From CAVQAH01 sp963784195 (GTDB taxonomy: Bacteria; Acidobacteriota; Vicinamibacteria; Vicinamibacterales; 2-12-FULL-66-21), in NCBI GenBank assembly GCA_963784195.1, contig CAWARA010000025.1, forward strand, positions 124,001 through 188,000: a DNA stretch of 64,000 bases. Direction: 5' to 3'. This document shows positions 46,811 through 55,149 of this stretch, in pieces. Each line of letters begins with the position of its first letter. Position 1 is the stretch's first letter. A program made the position numbers and the translations under genes. Below the pieces are notes generated by a model that was not told the DNA's origin, did not search any database, and saw only the letters and a program-made list of their open reading frames with translations.

Positions 46811-48250
46811 TCAGGAGGATACCACCGCCAGCGTGACATCGCGGCGGCGCGAAATGGTCGCCGCCAGGTCGAGCCGCTCGAGGCGCCGGTAGAGGGCGCG
46901 CCGGCTGAGACCGAGCATCTTGGCGGCCGCTTTCTTGTTGCCGCCGGCGCGGACGAGCGCCCGCTGGATGTGCTCGCGTTCGACGTTGACCAGCAGGTCG
47001 CCGTCGGTCTGCCCGTGGGGTGCCGATGAGGAATGTGAGGAGCGAACGGCGCTTCGCGCCGAGACCGAGACCCTCGGCGGCATGCTGAGCGCGAGCTCCC
47101 GTTCGGTCACGAACTCGGTGTCGGCCAGAATGCACGCACGCTCGACAACGTGACGAAGCTCTCGCACGTTGCCCTCCCAGTGCGCCTGGTTGAGTAGCCG
47201 TTCGGCGCCGGGTGTCAGCCCCATCAAGGGCTTCTGAAGCCGTTCCGACGCGTCCCGGACGAACGACGCGGTGAGGTACGGAATGTCCTCGCGCCGATCG
47301 CGCAGCGCCGGCAGACGGATCTCGACGTTGTTCAGACGGTAGTACAGGTCGCTTCGGAATCGTCCGGCGGCAACTTCGACCCGAAGGTCGCGGGTGCTTG
47401 CAGCAATCACATGGGTATTCACGCGTTTCGCTTCGATCGAGCCGACGCGAAAAACCTCGCCGATCTCGAGCACGCGTAACAGCTTGGCTTGCATGGCCAG
47501 CGGCAGCTCGCCGATCTCGTCGAGAAACAGCGTCCCGCCGTCGGCCATCTCCAGCAGTCCGGTCTTGTTCTCGGTGGCTCCGTTGAATGCCCCACGGACG
47601 TGCCCGAACATTTCGCTTTCGAAGAGCTCGCCCACCTCGGAACAGTTCACTGTGACGAACCGCTTGTCGCAACGCGGTCCGAGCTGGTGCAGCGCGCGGG
47701 CCACGAGCTCTTTGCCCGTGCCGGACTCGCCAGTGACGAGCGCGGTGCGCACGTGGGGGCCGAGGCGGCGAATCGTCGCGAAGAGGTCGAGCATCACCGG
47801 CGCGCGGCCGACCATACCGAGGAACTCCAGATGGCGCGCCAGGTCGGTTTCGAGCGAAAGCACGCTCCGGCGGCGCTCCGATTCGTCCCGGACGCTGTTG
47901 AGGAGCCGCTCGAGGCGGTTGAAGTCAATCGGTTTGCTCAGATAGTCGATGGCGCCAAGCTTGATGGCCTCGACAGCGGTCTCCACAGAGGCATAGCTGG
48001 TCATCAGCACGACCTGGCAGTGTGGATCGGTATCACGGATGGCGTAGAGCACGTCGAGGCCCTCCACGTCCGGCATCCGGAGGTCGACCATCACCAGGTC
48101 CGCGCGATGCGTCCGCAGTTGCGCGATAGCCTGGCGTCCGCCAGCGCAGGGGATTACCTCGAAGCCCGCACGCTGGGCGAACCGCCCAACCAGATCCACG
48201 GTGCCAGACTCGTCATCCACGAGAAGCACTACAGGCCGATACGCTGTCAT
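46811..48250 (-). CDS. Sigma-54-type response regulator with a GAFNGA loop
   Basis: A 479-residue protein. The receiver (Asp56 in LVMVDLRMPDVEG) is followed by an AAA+ domain with Walker A GESGTGKE (174-181), Walker B GGTLFLDEIGEL and HWEGNVRELRHVVERA. A linker and a Fis-type helix-turn-helix (AAAKMLGLSRRALYRRLERL) close it. The sigma-54 contact loop reads GAFNGA (220-225), with Asn223 in place of the usual Thr. No kinase gene is adjacent. It may have altered sigma-54 contact or act without sigma-54. It lies downstream of another sigma-54 regulator with a canonical loop. Confidence 0.9.
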   Translation of the reverse strand: MTAYRPVVLLVDDESGTVDLVGRFAQRAGFEVIPCAGGRQAIAQLRTHRADLVMVDLRMPDVEGLDVLYAIRDTDPHCQVVLMTSYASVETAVEAIKLGAIDYLSKPIDFNRLERLLNSVRDESERRRSVLSLETDLARHLEFLGMVGRAPVMLDLFATIRRLGPHVRTALVTGESGTGKELVARALHQLGPRCDKRFVTVNCSEVGELFESEMFGHVRGAFNGATENKTGLLEMADGGTLFLDEIGELPLAMQAKLLRVLEIGEVFRVGSIEAKRVNTHVIAASTRDLRVEVAAGRFRSDLYYRLNNVEIRLPALRDRREDIPYLTASFVRDASERLQKPLMGLTPGAERLLNQAHWEGNVRELRHVVERACILADTEFVTERELALSMPPRVSVSARSAVRSSHSSSAPHGQTDGDLLVNVEREHIQRALVRAGGNKKAAAKMLGLSRRALYRRLERLDLAATISRRRDVTLAVVSS

Positions 48251-48438
48251 ACGGATGGTTATCTCCCTCGCAAAGGCTCACAATCCGCACACGAGAGCCG
48301 GATCCGCACTCAGTGTCGCAAGACACACGCCGCAAGCTCCGCCGTTGAGAGCTACACGCGATCTGTCTGTGTTTTCAGCTATTTAATGCGCCGATTGGAT
48401 CTGGATGGGGGAAGAAAGGCGTGTGCGCGTTCCGCCGA

Positions 48439-48458
48439 TGAAACGCACACACGTTTCA
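48439..48458. promoter_or_regulatory. Operator-like palindrome between two sigma-54 regulator genes
   Basis: TGAAACG-CACACA-CGTTTCA is a perfect 7-bp inverted repeat over 20 bases, with a further half-site TGAAACA at 48463-48469. It is about 190 bases upstream of the regulator starting at 48250, a typical distance for an activator site. It is also 26 bases after the stop of the other regulator, so a weak terminator is an alternative. Confidence 0.45.
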
Positions 48459-48483
48459 AGAATGAAACATCAGAGAGAGTGGC

Positions 48484-49827
48484 CTAGCCGTTGATGGCGT
48501 GTTTCTTCATCAGCCGCCACATCGTCGTGCGGCTCACCTGCAGCTCCTTCGCCGCTGCGGTGATCTCGCCGCGGTGACGGGTGAGCGTCGCGACGATCAT
48601 GTCGCGCTCGGCGCGGTCACGAGCGGCGGCCACCGTGCCTTCGCTCGACGGCGCCGCCGGGACCGACGCCAGCAACTCCTCCGGCAGGTCGCCGACTTCG
48701 ATCGATGCCGATCGCGCGGTGGCCACAGCGCGCTGGATGATGTGTTCGAGTTGCCGCACGTTACCGGGAAAGCTGTAACCCGTGAGCACCTCCAGGGCCG
48801 CCGGTGAGCAATCGGTCATCCCGCTGCCCCGCCCGTATCGCGCCAGAAAATGCTCGACCAGCAGCGCGACGTCGCCGGGCCGATCGCGCAACGGCGGCAG
48901 GTGCACGTGGTGCACGTTCAGCCGGTAGTAGAGATCCTCGCGGAAGTCCCCCGCGTCGACCGCGGCTCGCAGATCGACATTCGTCGCTGCCACGAAACGG
49001 ACGTCGACGGTCCGGCTCTCGTTCTCCCCAATCCGCCTGACCTCTCCCGACTCCAGCGCGCGCAGCAGCTTTGCCTGCAGCGGTCTGGACATCGCACCGA
49101 TCTCGTCGAGGAACAGGGTGCCGCCCGTGGCGTGCTCGATCAGTCCCTGACGCGCGCCGGCGGCACCGGTAAACGCCCCGCGTGCGTGTCCGAAGAGCTC
49201 CGTTTCGAGCAGCGATTCCGCGACCGCCGCGCAGTTCAGCGCGACGAACGTCCGCGACGAGCGGGCACTCTGTGCGTGAATCGCGCGCGCGGCGAGCTCC
49301 TTCCCCGTTCCGGTCTCGCCCGTGATCAGCACCGTCCCGGGCGCGGCCGCCGCGCGGCGGATCACGTCCTTGATCTTCAGCATCGCGGGGCTGTCGCCGA
49401 TCAGCCCCTCGAGCGATCCGTCCGCGGGCAGCTGCCGCTGAAGAAGCTGCACCTGCCGCGCGAGTTGCCGACGCTCGACCCCCGAGCGCACGCGCATCAG
49501 GAGCTCGTCACGGAAGAACGGCTTCTGCACGAAGTCCACGGCGCCGAGCTTCATCGCTTCGACGGCGGTGTCGACGGTGCCGAAACCGGTCATCACGATG
49601 AATGCGGAATCGACCCGGACATCCCTGAGCTTGCGGAGCACTTCGATCCCCGATATGCCCGGCATGCGCATGTCCGACAGGATCACGTCGAATGCGCCAT
49701 CGCGCGCCAGTTCGAACGCCGCTTCTCCTGTCTCCGCCGTGCGCACGGTGTAACCCGCCTGCGCCAGCGTCCGGCTCATGCTTTCGCGCACGCCCGGATC
49801 GTCGTCTACTACGAGAACTCGCGACAC
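48484..49827 (-). CDS. Sigma-54-dependent response regulator (NtrC family)
   Basis: A 447-residue protein from GTG 49827, after an AGGAG site. The receiver has Asp52 in VILSDMRMPGISG and the switch Thr in VMTGFG. The AAA+ domain has GETGTGKE, a canonical GAFTGA, GGTLFLDEIGAM and SFPGNVRQLEHIIQRA. The Fis-type helix-turn-helix is ITAAAKELQVSRTTMWRLMKK. No histidine kinase is adjacent, so the input is unknown. It is separated by 233 bases from the GAFNGA regulator downstream. Confidence 0.93.
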   Translation of the reverse strand: MSRVLVVDDDPGVRESMSRTLAQAGYTVRTAETGEAAFELARDGAFDVILSDMRMPGISGIEVLRKLRDVRVDSAFIVMTGFGTVDTAVEAMKLGAVDFVQKPFFRDELLMRVRSGVERRQLARQVQLLQRQLPADGSLEGLIGDSPAMLKIKDVIRRAAAAPGTVLITGETGTGKELAARAIHAQSARSSRTFVALNCAAVAESLLETELFGHARGAFTGAAGARQGLIEHATGGTLFLDEIGAMSRPLQAKLLRALESGEVRRIGENESRTVDVRFVAATNVDLRAAVDAGDFREDLYYRLNVHHVHLPPLRDRPGDVALLVEHFLARYGRGSGMTDCSPAALEVLTGYSFPGNVRQLEHIIQRAVATARSASIEVGDLPEELLASVPAAPSSEGTVAAARDRAERDMIVATLTRHRGEITAAAKELQVSRTTMWRLMKKHAING

Positions 49828-49861
49828 GTAACTCCTGTTCGACCGTCAAGGGTCAATTCAG

Positions 49862-49946
49862 CACGCCCGACCTGACCGCCTCCGCCAAGGCTACGGCGAG
49901 TCCGCCGTAGCGCTTCGCGCGAAGGCGGAAGGTCGGGCCTACAAGT
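49862..49946. repeat. 'AGGTCGGGC' intergenic repeat, copy 2, branched form
   Basis: Outer arms GCCCGACCT (49865-49873) and AGGTCGGGC (49930-49938) are perfect. Inside are TCCGCC/GGCGGA and a CTACGGC/GCCGTAG hairpin, giving a nested fold. It shares its outer words with 20112-20131. It fills the divergent gap between the sigma-54 regulator and the SpoIID gene. Confidence 0.75.
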
Positions 49947-49973
49947 TGATCGTTCTGGGACCGAAATACGAAT

Positions 49974-50924
49974 ATGCAAGTTCTTCGGACCCTCAGTATC
50001 GTCTCACTTCTCCTCGGCACGCTCGCGTGCGCGGCCGGGCATGACGTTTCGCTGCCTGGCGGCCGTCCCTCGCTCTCCCGCGATCTGAGGGTGAGGACGA
50101 CTGACAAGGGCTGGACCGTGATTCGCATGGTGCCGGTGGAGGACTACGTTCAGGCCACCACCCTCAGCGAGTTCGCGCCGGCCGCTGCCGAGACATCACT
50201 GGTCGAACGTATGCTCGAGGTCCAGTCGATTATCAGCCGGACGTTCGCGTTGACGAACCGCGGACGTCACGGCGCCGATGGCTTCGACCTCTGCTCGAGC
50301 ACGCACTGTCAGATCTACGAGCCCGGACGGCTGAAGACCTCCCGCTGGCGCGGCGCGGCGGAAACCGCGCTGTCGAAGACGCGAGGCGCCGTGCTCTTCT
50401 ACGAGTCCCAGCCCGCAGAGGTCGTGTTCCATTCCGACTGCGGCGGCCACACCGCAGCCGCCGAGGACGTCTGGGGAGGCAGCGGCCGCCGCTACCTGCT
50501 GGCGCGTCCGGATGGCGAGGCCGGTCACCTCAAATGGGACTACTCCACGACCATCGCGCAAGCACGCACCGCCCTGAACAAAGATGCGCGCACCAGCGTC
50601 GGCCAGCGGCTCGACGCCATCGAGATCGAGAAACGCGACAAGTCGGGACGGGCGCTCAACGTCCGCATCCGCGGCACGCGCGACGTCTCGGTCAGTGGCG
50701 AGGATCTGCGGCGCGTGCTCACCCAGGCGTTCGGCGAGCGGACGATTCGCAGCACGCTGTTCGACGTCCGGCGCAGCGGCGACAAGCTCCTCTTCACTGG
50801 ACGGGGCTTCGGTCACGGCGTCGGCCTCTGCCAGGCCGGCGCGCTCGCCCGCCTGCGCAAGGGCGAGAGCCCGGAGGCGGTTCTCAAGTACTACTTTCCT
50901 GGTGCCCGCCTGAGCCGCCTCTAG
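49974..50924 (+). CDS. SpoIID/LytB-domain exported protein
   Basis: The 316-residue protein has a hydrophobic signal (VLRTLSIVSLLLGTLACAAG; the Cys could be lipidated, though the lipobox is weak). The SpoIID domain follows: VPVEDYVQATTLSEFAP, LEVQSIISRTFALTNRGRH, FHSDCGGHTAAAEDVWGG, FTGRGFGHGVGLCQAGA. SpoIID cuts the glycan of peptidoglycan with denuded stems. In non-sporeformers such proteins are thought to act in wall remodelling or division. It is convergent with the DUF4159 gene. Confidence 0.88.
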   Translation: MQVLRTLSIVSLLLGTLACAAGHDVSLPGGRPSLSRDLRVRTTDKGWTVIRMVPVEDYVQATTLSEFAPAAAETSLVERMLEVQSIISRTFALTNRGRHGADGFDLCSSTHCQIYEPGRLKTSRWRGAAETALSKTRGAVLFYESQPAEVVFHSDCGGHTAAAEDVWGGSGRRYLLARPDGEAGHLKWDYSTTIAQARTALNKDARTSVGQRLDAIEIEKRDKSGRALNVRIRGTRDVSVSGEDLRRVLTQAFGERTIRSTLFDVRRSGDKLLFTGRGFGHGVGLCQAGALARLRKGESPEAVLKYYFPGARLSRL

Positions 50925-51059
50925 CTAATCGGAGATCGGAAATCGGAAATCGGAGATCGGAGATCGGAAATCGCTATGGCCGATTTTCCGATTGCCGATC
51001 CGATTGCCGATTTCCGATTTCCGATTTCCGATTACGAATTCCGATTTCCGATCAGCTAG
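50921..51059. repeat. Inverted 'CGGAAAT' repeat block, copy 2
   Basis: The left arm (50921-50973) is tandem ATCGGAGATCGGAAATCGG. The right arm (50980-51059) is tandem CCGATTTCCGATTTCCG, with only six bases between. The outermost bases also match (CTAGCTAATCGGA with TCCGATCAGCTAG). It covers the whole gap between the convergent SpoIID and DUF4159 genes and overlaps both stop codons. Confidence 0.88.
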
Positions 51060-51684
51060 TCATCGCATAGACAACGACGTTGACCGCGAAGCGCGTATTG
51101 TCCTCGCGCTGGAATCGTTTGTTGCGCCAGTCGTAGTCCCACTCGCACCCGTAATCCTTGTTGCTGTAGAGCACGCCGATCCGCCCTTTGTGGACGACCG
51201 CGCGCAGGTAGTCGTGCACGATCTCGTCCCCCCAGCCGTTCAACTCGTGCGACGTGGTCGGCGGCCCGTCGTCGAAGGTGAAGAAGCTGCGGTAGATCTG
51301 GTGGCGCGCGGGGATCTTCGGCATCGAACCAGCCGCGGCGAAGATCGTCTTCATCTCCTGCTCGAAGCTGCGCGCGAAGAGTCCGTTCACGTCGTGGTTG
51401 CAGTCGTCCGCAAAGAGCAATCCCCCACTCTCGACGAATGCGCGCAGACTGTCGCGCTCGCCGGCGCTGAAGCGCACGAGCTTGTGCCCTGTCATGAACA
51501 GGAACGGGAACGACATCAGCTCGTCTGACGACGCCGTGATCACGATTTCTTCCGGGTAGACCGGGATCGTCGTGTACTCCAGAACCGAATTGAGCACGTT
51601 TGCCGCAACCTTCGGGTTATAGTCCCAGTCTCCTGACTCGTAGCGCAGGCGGGCGAAGACGAATTCGGACGCGCGGGGCTGCAT
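51052..51684 (-). CDS. DUF4159 protein
   Basis: A 210-residue protein with FVFARLRYESGDWDYNPKVAANVL, FLFMTGHKLVRFSAGERDSLRAFVESGGLLFADDC, RHQIYRSFF and VLYSNKDYGCEWDYDW, the hallmarks of the DUF4159 flavodoxin/glutamine-amidotransferase-like fold. These proteins usually sit with MoxR ATPase and DUF58 operons and are often exported. Neither partner is here and no signal peptide is seen, so the true start may lie elsewhere. No ribosome site precedes ATG 51684. Confidence 0.82.
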   Translation of the reverse strand: MQPRASEFVFARLRYESGDWDYNPKVAANVLNSVLEYTTIPVYPEEIVITASSDELMSFPFLFMTGHKLVRFSAGERDSLRAFVESGGLLFADDCNHDVNGLFARSFEQEMKTIFAAAGSMPKIPARHQIYRSFFTFDDGPPTTSHELNGWGDEIVHDYLRAVVHKGRIGVLYSNKDYGCEWDYDWRNKRFQREDNTRFAVNVVVYAMTS

Positions 51685-51860
51685 GGGTCAGATGACGACT
51701 CGCGAAAAAGCCCTGAAAACCTGCTCGTAAGACATTCTGTCGAAACAGTTTACTGCGTCAAAACAAGACGGCCTTCGGAAATCGGGATCTGCCCTCGCGA
51801 TGGCGGCGCCGGTATAATAGGTTCGGCTGGTAAACGATTGAGGCGGTGGGGCGTAATCTG

Positions 51861-52538
51861 ATGACAGGAGCTCAGGCCGCGGCGAGTCCCGCAAGGGAAG
51901 CCGACAGCGCTACGGCTTCGGCAGTCAAAGCCTTCCAGGCTGACGGCCGGCACGCGGAAGCGCGTGAGCGGTATGCCGAGCTCGTCGCGCGTCATCAGCG
52001 GCGGGCGGGCCGGATCGCGTTCCACTACATGCGCGACTCGGCCGAGGCGGACGAAGCGGTGCAGGACGCCTTCGTCAGGGCGTACTCGCATCTCTCGACG
52101 TTCCGCGAAGAGCTCCCGTTCGAAGTCTGGTTCACGCGCATCCTGATCAACGGATGCCTCGATCGGATCAAGGCTCGGACGCGACGCGAACGCTGGCTGG
52201 TGGCGATGCCGGAGTCGCCGCATGCCAACACGGATTTCGCCGAGCGGGTGGCTGGAAGCGGGCCCTCGCCCGAGGATCAGTTGTTATCGCGCGAGCGCCG
52301 CCAGCGGCTCGCCGCCGCGCTGGCGAAGTTGCCGGAACGGCAACGATCGGTGTTCATGTTGAGTCACTACGAAGGCTGCACGTCGCGCGAGGTCAGCGCC
52401 CTCACGGGGCTCAACGAATCGACGGTACGTGTGCATCTGTTCCGGGCCATTCGCAGGCTGCGAACGCTGCTCGCACCCGAAGCGGCCCGGGAGTCCTCCG
52501 GATCTGCTGCGGGAGAAAAGCGCCGTGTCAATCCTTGA
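51861..52538 (+). CDS. ECF-type RNA polymerase sigma factor
   Basis: The protein is about 225 residues from ATG 51861, with GTG 51846 as an alternative. An N-terminal extension of about 30 residues precedes region 2 (ELVARHQRRAGRIAFHYMRDSAEADEAVQDAFVRAYSHL, FEVWFTRILINGCLDRIKAR). Region 4 is RLAAALAKLPERQRSVFMLSHYEGCTSREVSALTGLNESTVRVHLFRAIRRL. The gene downstream encodes a zinc-binding anti-sigma protein that overlaps it by 14 bases. Confidence 0.92.
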   Translation: MTGAQAAASPAREADSATASAVKAFQADGRHAEARERYAELVARHQRRAGRIAFHYMRDSAEADEAVQDAFVRAYSHLSTFREELPFEVWFTRILINGCLDRIKARTRRERWLVAMPESPHANTDFAERVAGSGPSPEDQLLSRERRQRLAAALAKLPERQRSVFMLSHYEGCTSREVSALTGLNESTVRVHLFRAIRRLRTLLAPEAARESSGSAAGEKRRVNP

Positions 52539-53157
52539 CCGCATGACTTCTCACTGGGCCTCAACCCGGCACCTGACCGACGACGTGCTGGCCGAGATCT
52601 GGACGTCGGCAGTCGCGGACGGACGCACGGCCTCGCACCCGCACCTCAGCGCCTGTTCGGAGTGCCGCTACCGCTACGCCGACTTCACGCGGTTCCTGGA
52701 CGAGATCAAAGACGACGCGTACGCCGAGGCGGATCAGGTGATGTCGGCGGAACGGCTCGCCGCGCAGCAGACGCAAATCCTCCGCCGGCTCGAGGCGCTC
52801 GAGCGGCCCGCCCGCGTCATCGCGTTCCCGAAGGCCACCCGGCCGGCCATTTCGCCGAGCCGCGCCGGCCAGCGCTGGGTTGCGACGGCGGCGGCGGCCG
52901 GACTCCTGATTGGTGTGGCGGCTGGTCAGTTCGTCGACTTCCGCCGCGCGTTCGCGCCGGCCCACCGCTCGGCTGGCTCCTTCGTCGCGGACAGCGCACC
53001 GGTGCGGCCCGGCAACGTGACGCCCGTGAGCATCATCGGTCCGATCGACGAGGCGTTCATCTACGGCGACACGGAATTGTCCGCCCGCAGCGTGCGCGAC
53101 AGCTCCCTGCGCGCCCTTGACGACTTCACGCCGCGCGCGCGAGATTTCGACCGGTAA
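52525..53157 (+). CDS. Zinc-binding anti-sigma factor, membrane protein
   Basis: A 210-residue protein. GTG 52525 has a GGGAG site and overlaps the sigma gene, so it is preferred to ATG 52543. The cytoplasmic domain has the ZAS-type motif HLSACSECRYRY (HxxxCxxC). One membrane helix follows (VATAAAAGLLIGVAAGQF) and then a periplasmic tail of about 75 residues. The family binds and inhibits its cognate ECF sigma factor and releases it on a signal, often redox or proteolytic. Confidence 0.85.
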   Translation: MSILDRMTSHWASTRHLTDDVLAEIWTSAVADGRTASHPHLSACSECRYRYADFTRFLDEIKDDAYAEADQVMSAERLAAQQTQILRRLEALERPARVIAFPKATRPAISPSRAGQRWVATAAAAGLLIGVAAGQFVDFRRAFAPAHRSAGSFVADSAPVRPGNVTPVSIIGPIDEAFIYGDTELSARSVRDSSLRALDDFTPRARDFDR

Positions 53158-53166
53158 ACTGATTTC

Positions 53167-54393
53167 GTGTCATCTCCACAGCCCCTGATTTTCCGCAAGG
53201 GCCTCGACATGAAGGAGGCCGTCGCGGGAGAGCTCGCCGCCGCCTATCACAGCTCGCTCGTCGACGAGGTCCGCGGCAACGACTTTCGGAGGGACAGCGG
53301 CCGCCTGACGGTGCACCTCGCCCGCGAGTTCGGTTTCTGTTACGGCGTCGATCGCGCGGTCGACTATGCCTACCAGGCGCGCCGGCGATTCCCGCATCAG
53401 AACGTCTTTCTGACCGGCGAGATCATTCACAACCCGCATGTGAACGATCGCTTGCGCGCGTCGGGAATCCGATTCCTGAGCGATCCCGGCGAGAGCTGGG
53501 AGCATCTCGGCAAAGACGACGTGGTGATCCTGCCGGCGTTCGGCGTCACGGTCGGCGACATGGCGCACCTCGCCGACCAGGGCTGCACGCTCGTGGATAC
53601 GACGTGCGGATCGGTGCTGAACGTCTGGAAGAACGTCGTGCGCTACGCGCAGGACGGGTTCACCGCCATCATCCACGGCAAGGTCAAGCACGAGGAAACG
53701 CGGGCCACGGCGTCCCAGGCGCTCAAGTACCCCAACGGGCGCTACGTGGTCGTGCTCGACCGGCAGGAGGCGCAGATCGTCTGCGACTACATCCGCGACG
53801 GTGGCGATCGGGAGGCCTTTCTGACGAAGTTCACCGACGCCGTGTCGCCGGGCTTCGACCCGGATCTCGACCTCCAGTGCGTCGGTTGCGCCAACCAGAC
53901 GACGATGCTGATGTCCGAGTCGCTGGAGATCGGCGAGATGATCGGCGCGGCGATGAAGGACCGCTACGGTGAAGCGGACCTGGGTACCCATTTTCGCGCC
54001 TTCGACACGATCTGCAGCGCCACGCAGGAGCGCCAGGACGCGATTACGGCGCTGCTCGGCGAGCACACGCTCGACGTGATGGTCGTCGTGGGCGGCTACA
54101 ACAGCAGCAATACCTGCAATCTCGCCCGCATCTGCGCGGAACGGGTGCGGACGTTCCACATCGCCGATCCCGAGTGCCTGGTGTCGGCCGACGAGGTGCA
54201 CCACCGGCCTGTCGGCATGCCGTCAACGACCGCCAACCGCGAGGCCGTGACCCGGGGATGGCTGCCCTCAGGCGGCCGTGTCGTGGTCGGTTTGACAGCC
54301 GGAGCTTCCACGCCTAATAACATCGTGGGTCAGGTGATCGAGAAGCTGGAGCTGTTCGCCAATCCGGGGTCCGATTCAGGCTCGGACGCGTAG
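53167..54393 (+). CDS. ispH: 4-hydroxy-3-methylbut-2-enyl diphosphate reductase, long form
   Basis: IspH makes IPP and DMAPP in the last step of the MEP isoprenoid pathway with a [4Fe-4S] cluster. The 408-residue protein has the three cluster cysteines in EFGFCYGVDRA, VDTTCGSVLNVW and SSNTCNLARIC. It is the long form of about 400 residues known from cyanobacteria and plants rather than the 310-residue E. coli type. The start is GTG 53167, 10 bases after the anti-sigma stop, so it is probably read with the sigma operon. Confidence 0.94.
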   Translation: MSSPQPLIFRKGLDMKEAVAGELAAAYHSSLVDEVRGNDFRRDSGRLTVHLAREFGFCYGVDRAVDYAYQARRRFPHQNVFLTGEIIHNPHVNDRLRASGIRFLSDPGESWEHLGKDDVVILPAFGVTVGDMAHLADQGCTLVDTTCGSVLNVWKNVVRYAQDGFTAIIHGKVKHEETRATASQALKYPNGRYVVVLDRQEAQIVCDYIRDGGDREAFLTKFTDAVSPGFDPDLDLQCVGCANQTTMLMSESLEIGEMIGAAMKDRYGEADLGTHFRAFDTICSATQERQDAITALLGEHTLDVMVVVGGYNSSNTCNLARICAERVRTFHIADPECLVSADEVHHRPVGMPSTTANREAVTRGWLPSGGRVVVGLTAGASTPNNIVGQVIEKLELFANPGSDSGSDA

Positions 54394-54589
54394 TCCCGAC
54401 AGTCTGGAACGTCCGGACGTGTTCCGCTCTTGCTAGCAAAGCGATTGCCAGCCACAATTATCTGACAACACACGGTTTACACCGAGACCGTGCGTCTGAG
54501 CGCGCTCCCGACTGGCTCATCCGCAGTAAACAACTGCTGGAGTGGGGTCGTAATAGGCCATGTACTTACGCCTGGAGAGTTGAACGACA

Positions 54590-55083
54590 ATGCGAAGGCA
54601 ACTGACGTGGATTCTCGTATCGGCGGCTATGGTCATTCCGTCGGCCCTGGATGCCTACCAGGCTCAGCCGAGAAACCGGCGCAGCAGCGCGACTCTCGCC
54701 AGCAGGACGACCCGCAGCGCCGAAAGTGGTGGCTGAATCCGGACGACCGCAAGGAGCTGGGCCTCAGCGACGAACAGTCGAGTCAGATCGACAAGATTTT
54801 CGAGTCCACGATGCCGTCGCAGCGCGCGAAATGGCGCGAGTTCGAGCGTCTGGAAGACGACCTGATGAAGATGTTCAAGGAGAGCACCATGGACATGGTG
54901 ACCTTCACGCAGAAGGTGACGCAGGTCGAGAAGATGCGCGCCGAGCTGGCGACGACGCGAACCACGATGCTCTACCGCATGCGTCAGGTTCTGACGATGC
55001 AACAGCGTCCGAAGCTCGAAGCCCTGCTGAAAGCGCGTTCCGAGGCGCGGCGCAAACAGTCCGACAAGTCGGACCATCACTGA
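54590..55083 (+). CDS. Spy/CpxP-like periplasmic protein, frameshifted after the signal peptide
   Basis: ATG 54590 encodes a clean signal peptide (MRRQLTWILVSAAMVIPSAL, then DAYQAQ). The frame then breaks near 54664 and continues EKPAQQRDSRQQDDPQRRKWWLNPDDRKELGLSDEQS. The helical body ends at 55083 (MDMVTFTQKVTQVEKMRAELATTR, TMLYRMRQVLTMQQRPKLEALLK). The length is one base short of a multiple of three, so one base is probably missing. A long uninterrupted reading from GTG 54490 exists but lacks a signal. Paired helices with LTxxQ-like motifs (LSDEQS, LTMQQ) suggest a Spy/CpxP-type envelope stress chaperone, here at the head of an efflux cluster. Confidence 0.72.
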
Positions 55084-55149
55084 GCCGTGTGCTCGTGCCA
55101 TACTTTCTGGTTCCCTGATCATCGACCGTCCACTCTTGGGAGGCACTTC

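Noticed and set aside
51688..51894. 68-codon minus-strand frame upstream of the DUF4159 gene
   Set aside because: It overlaps the ECF sigma start, has no ribosome site and no recognisable sequence; treated as chance.
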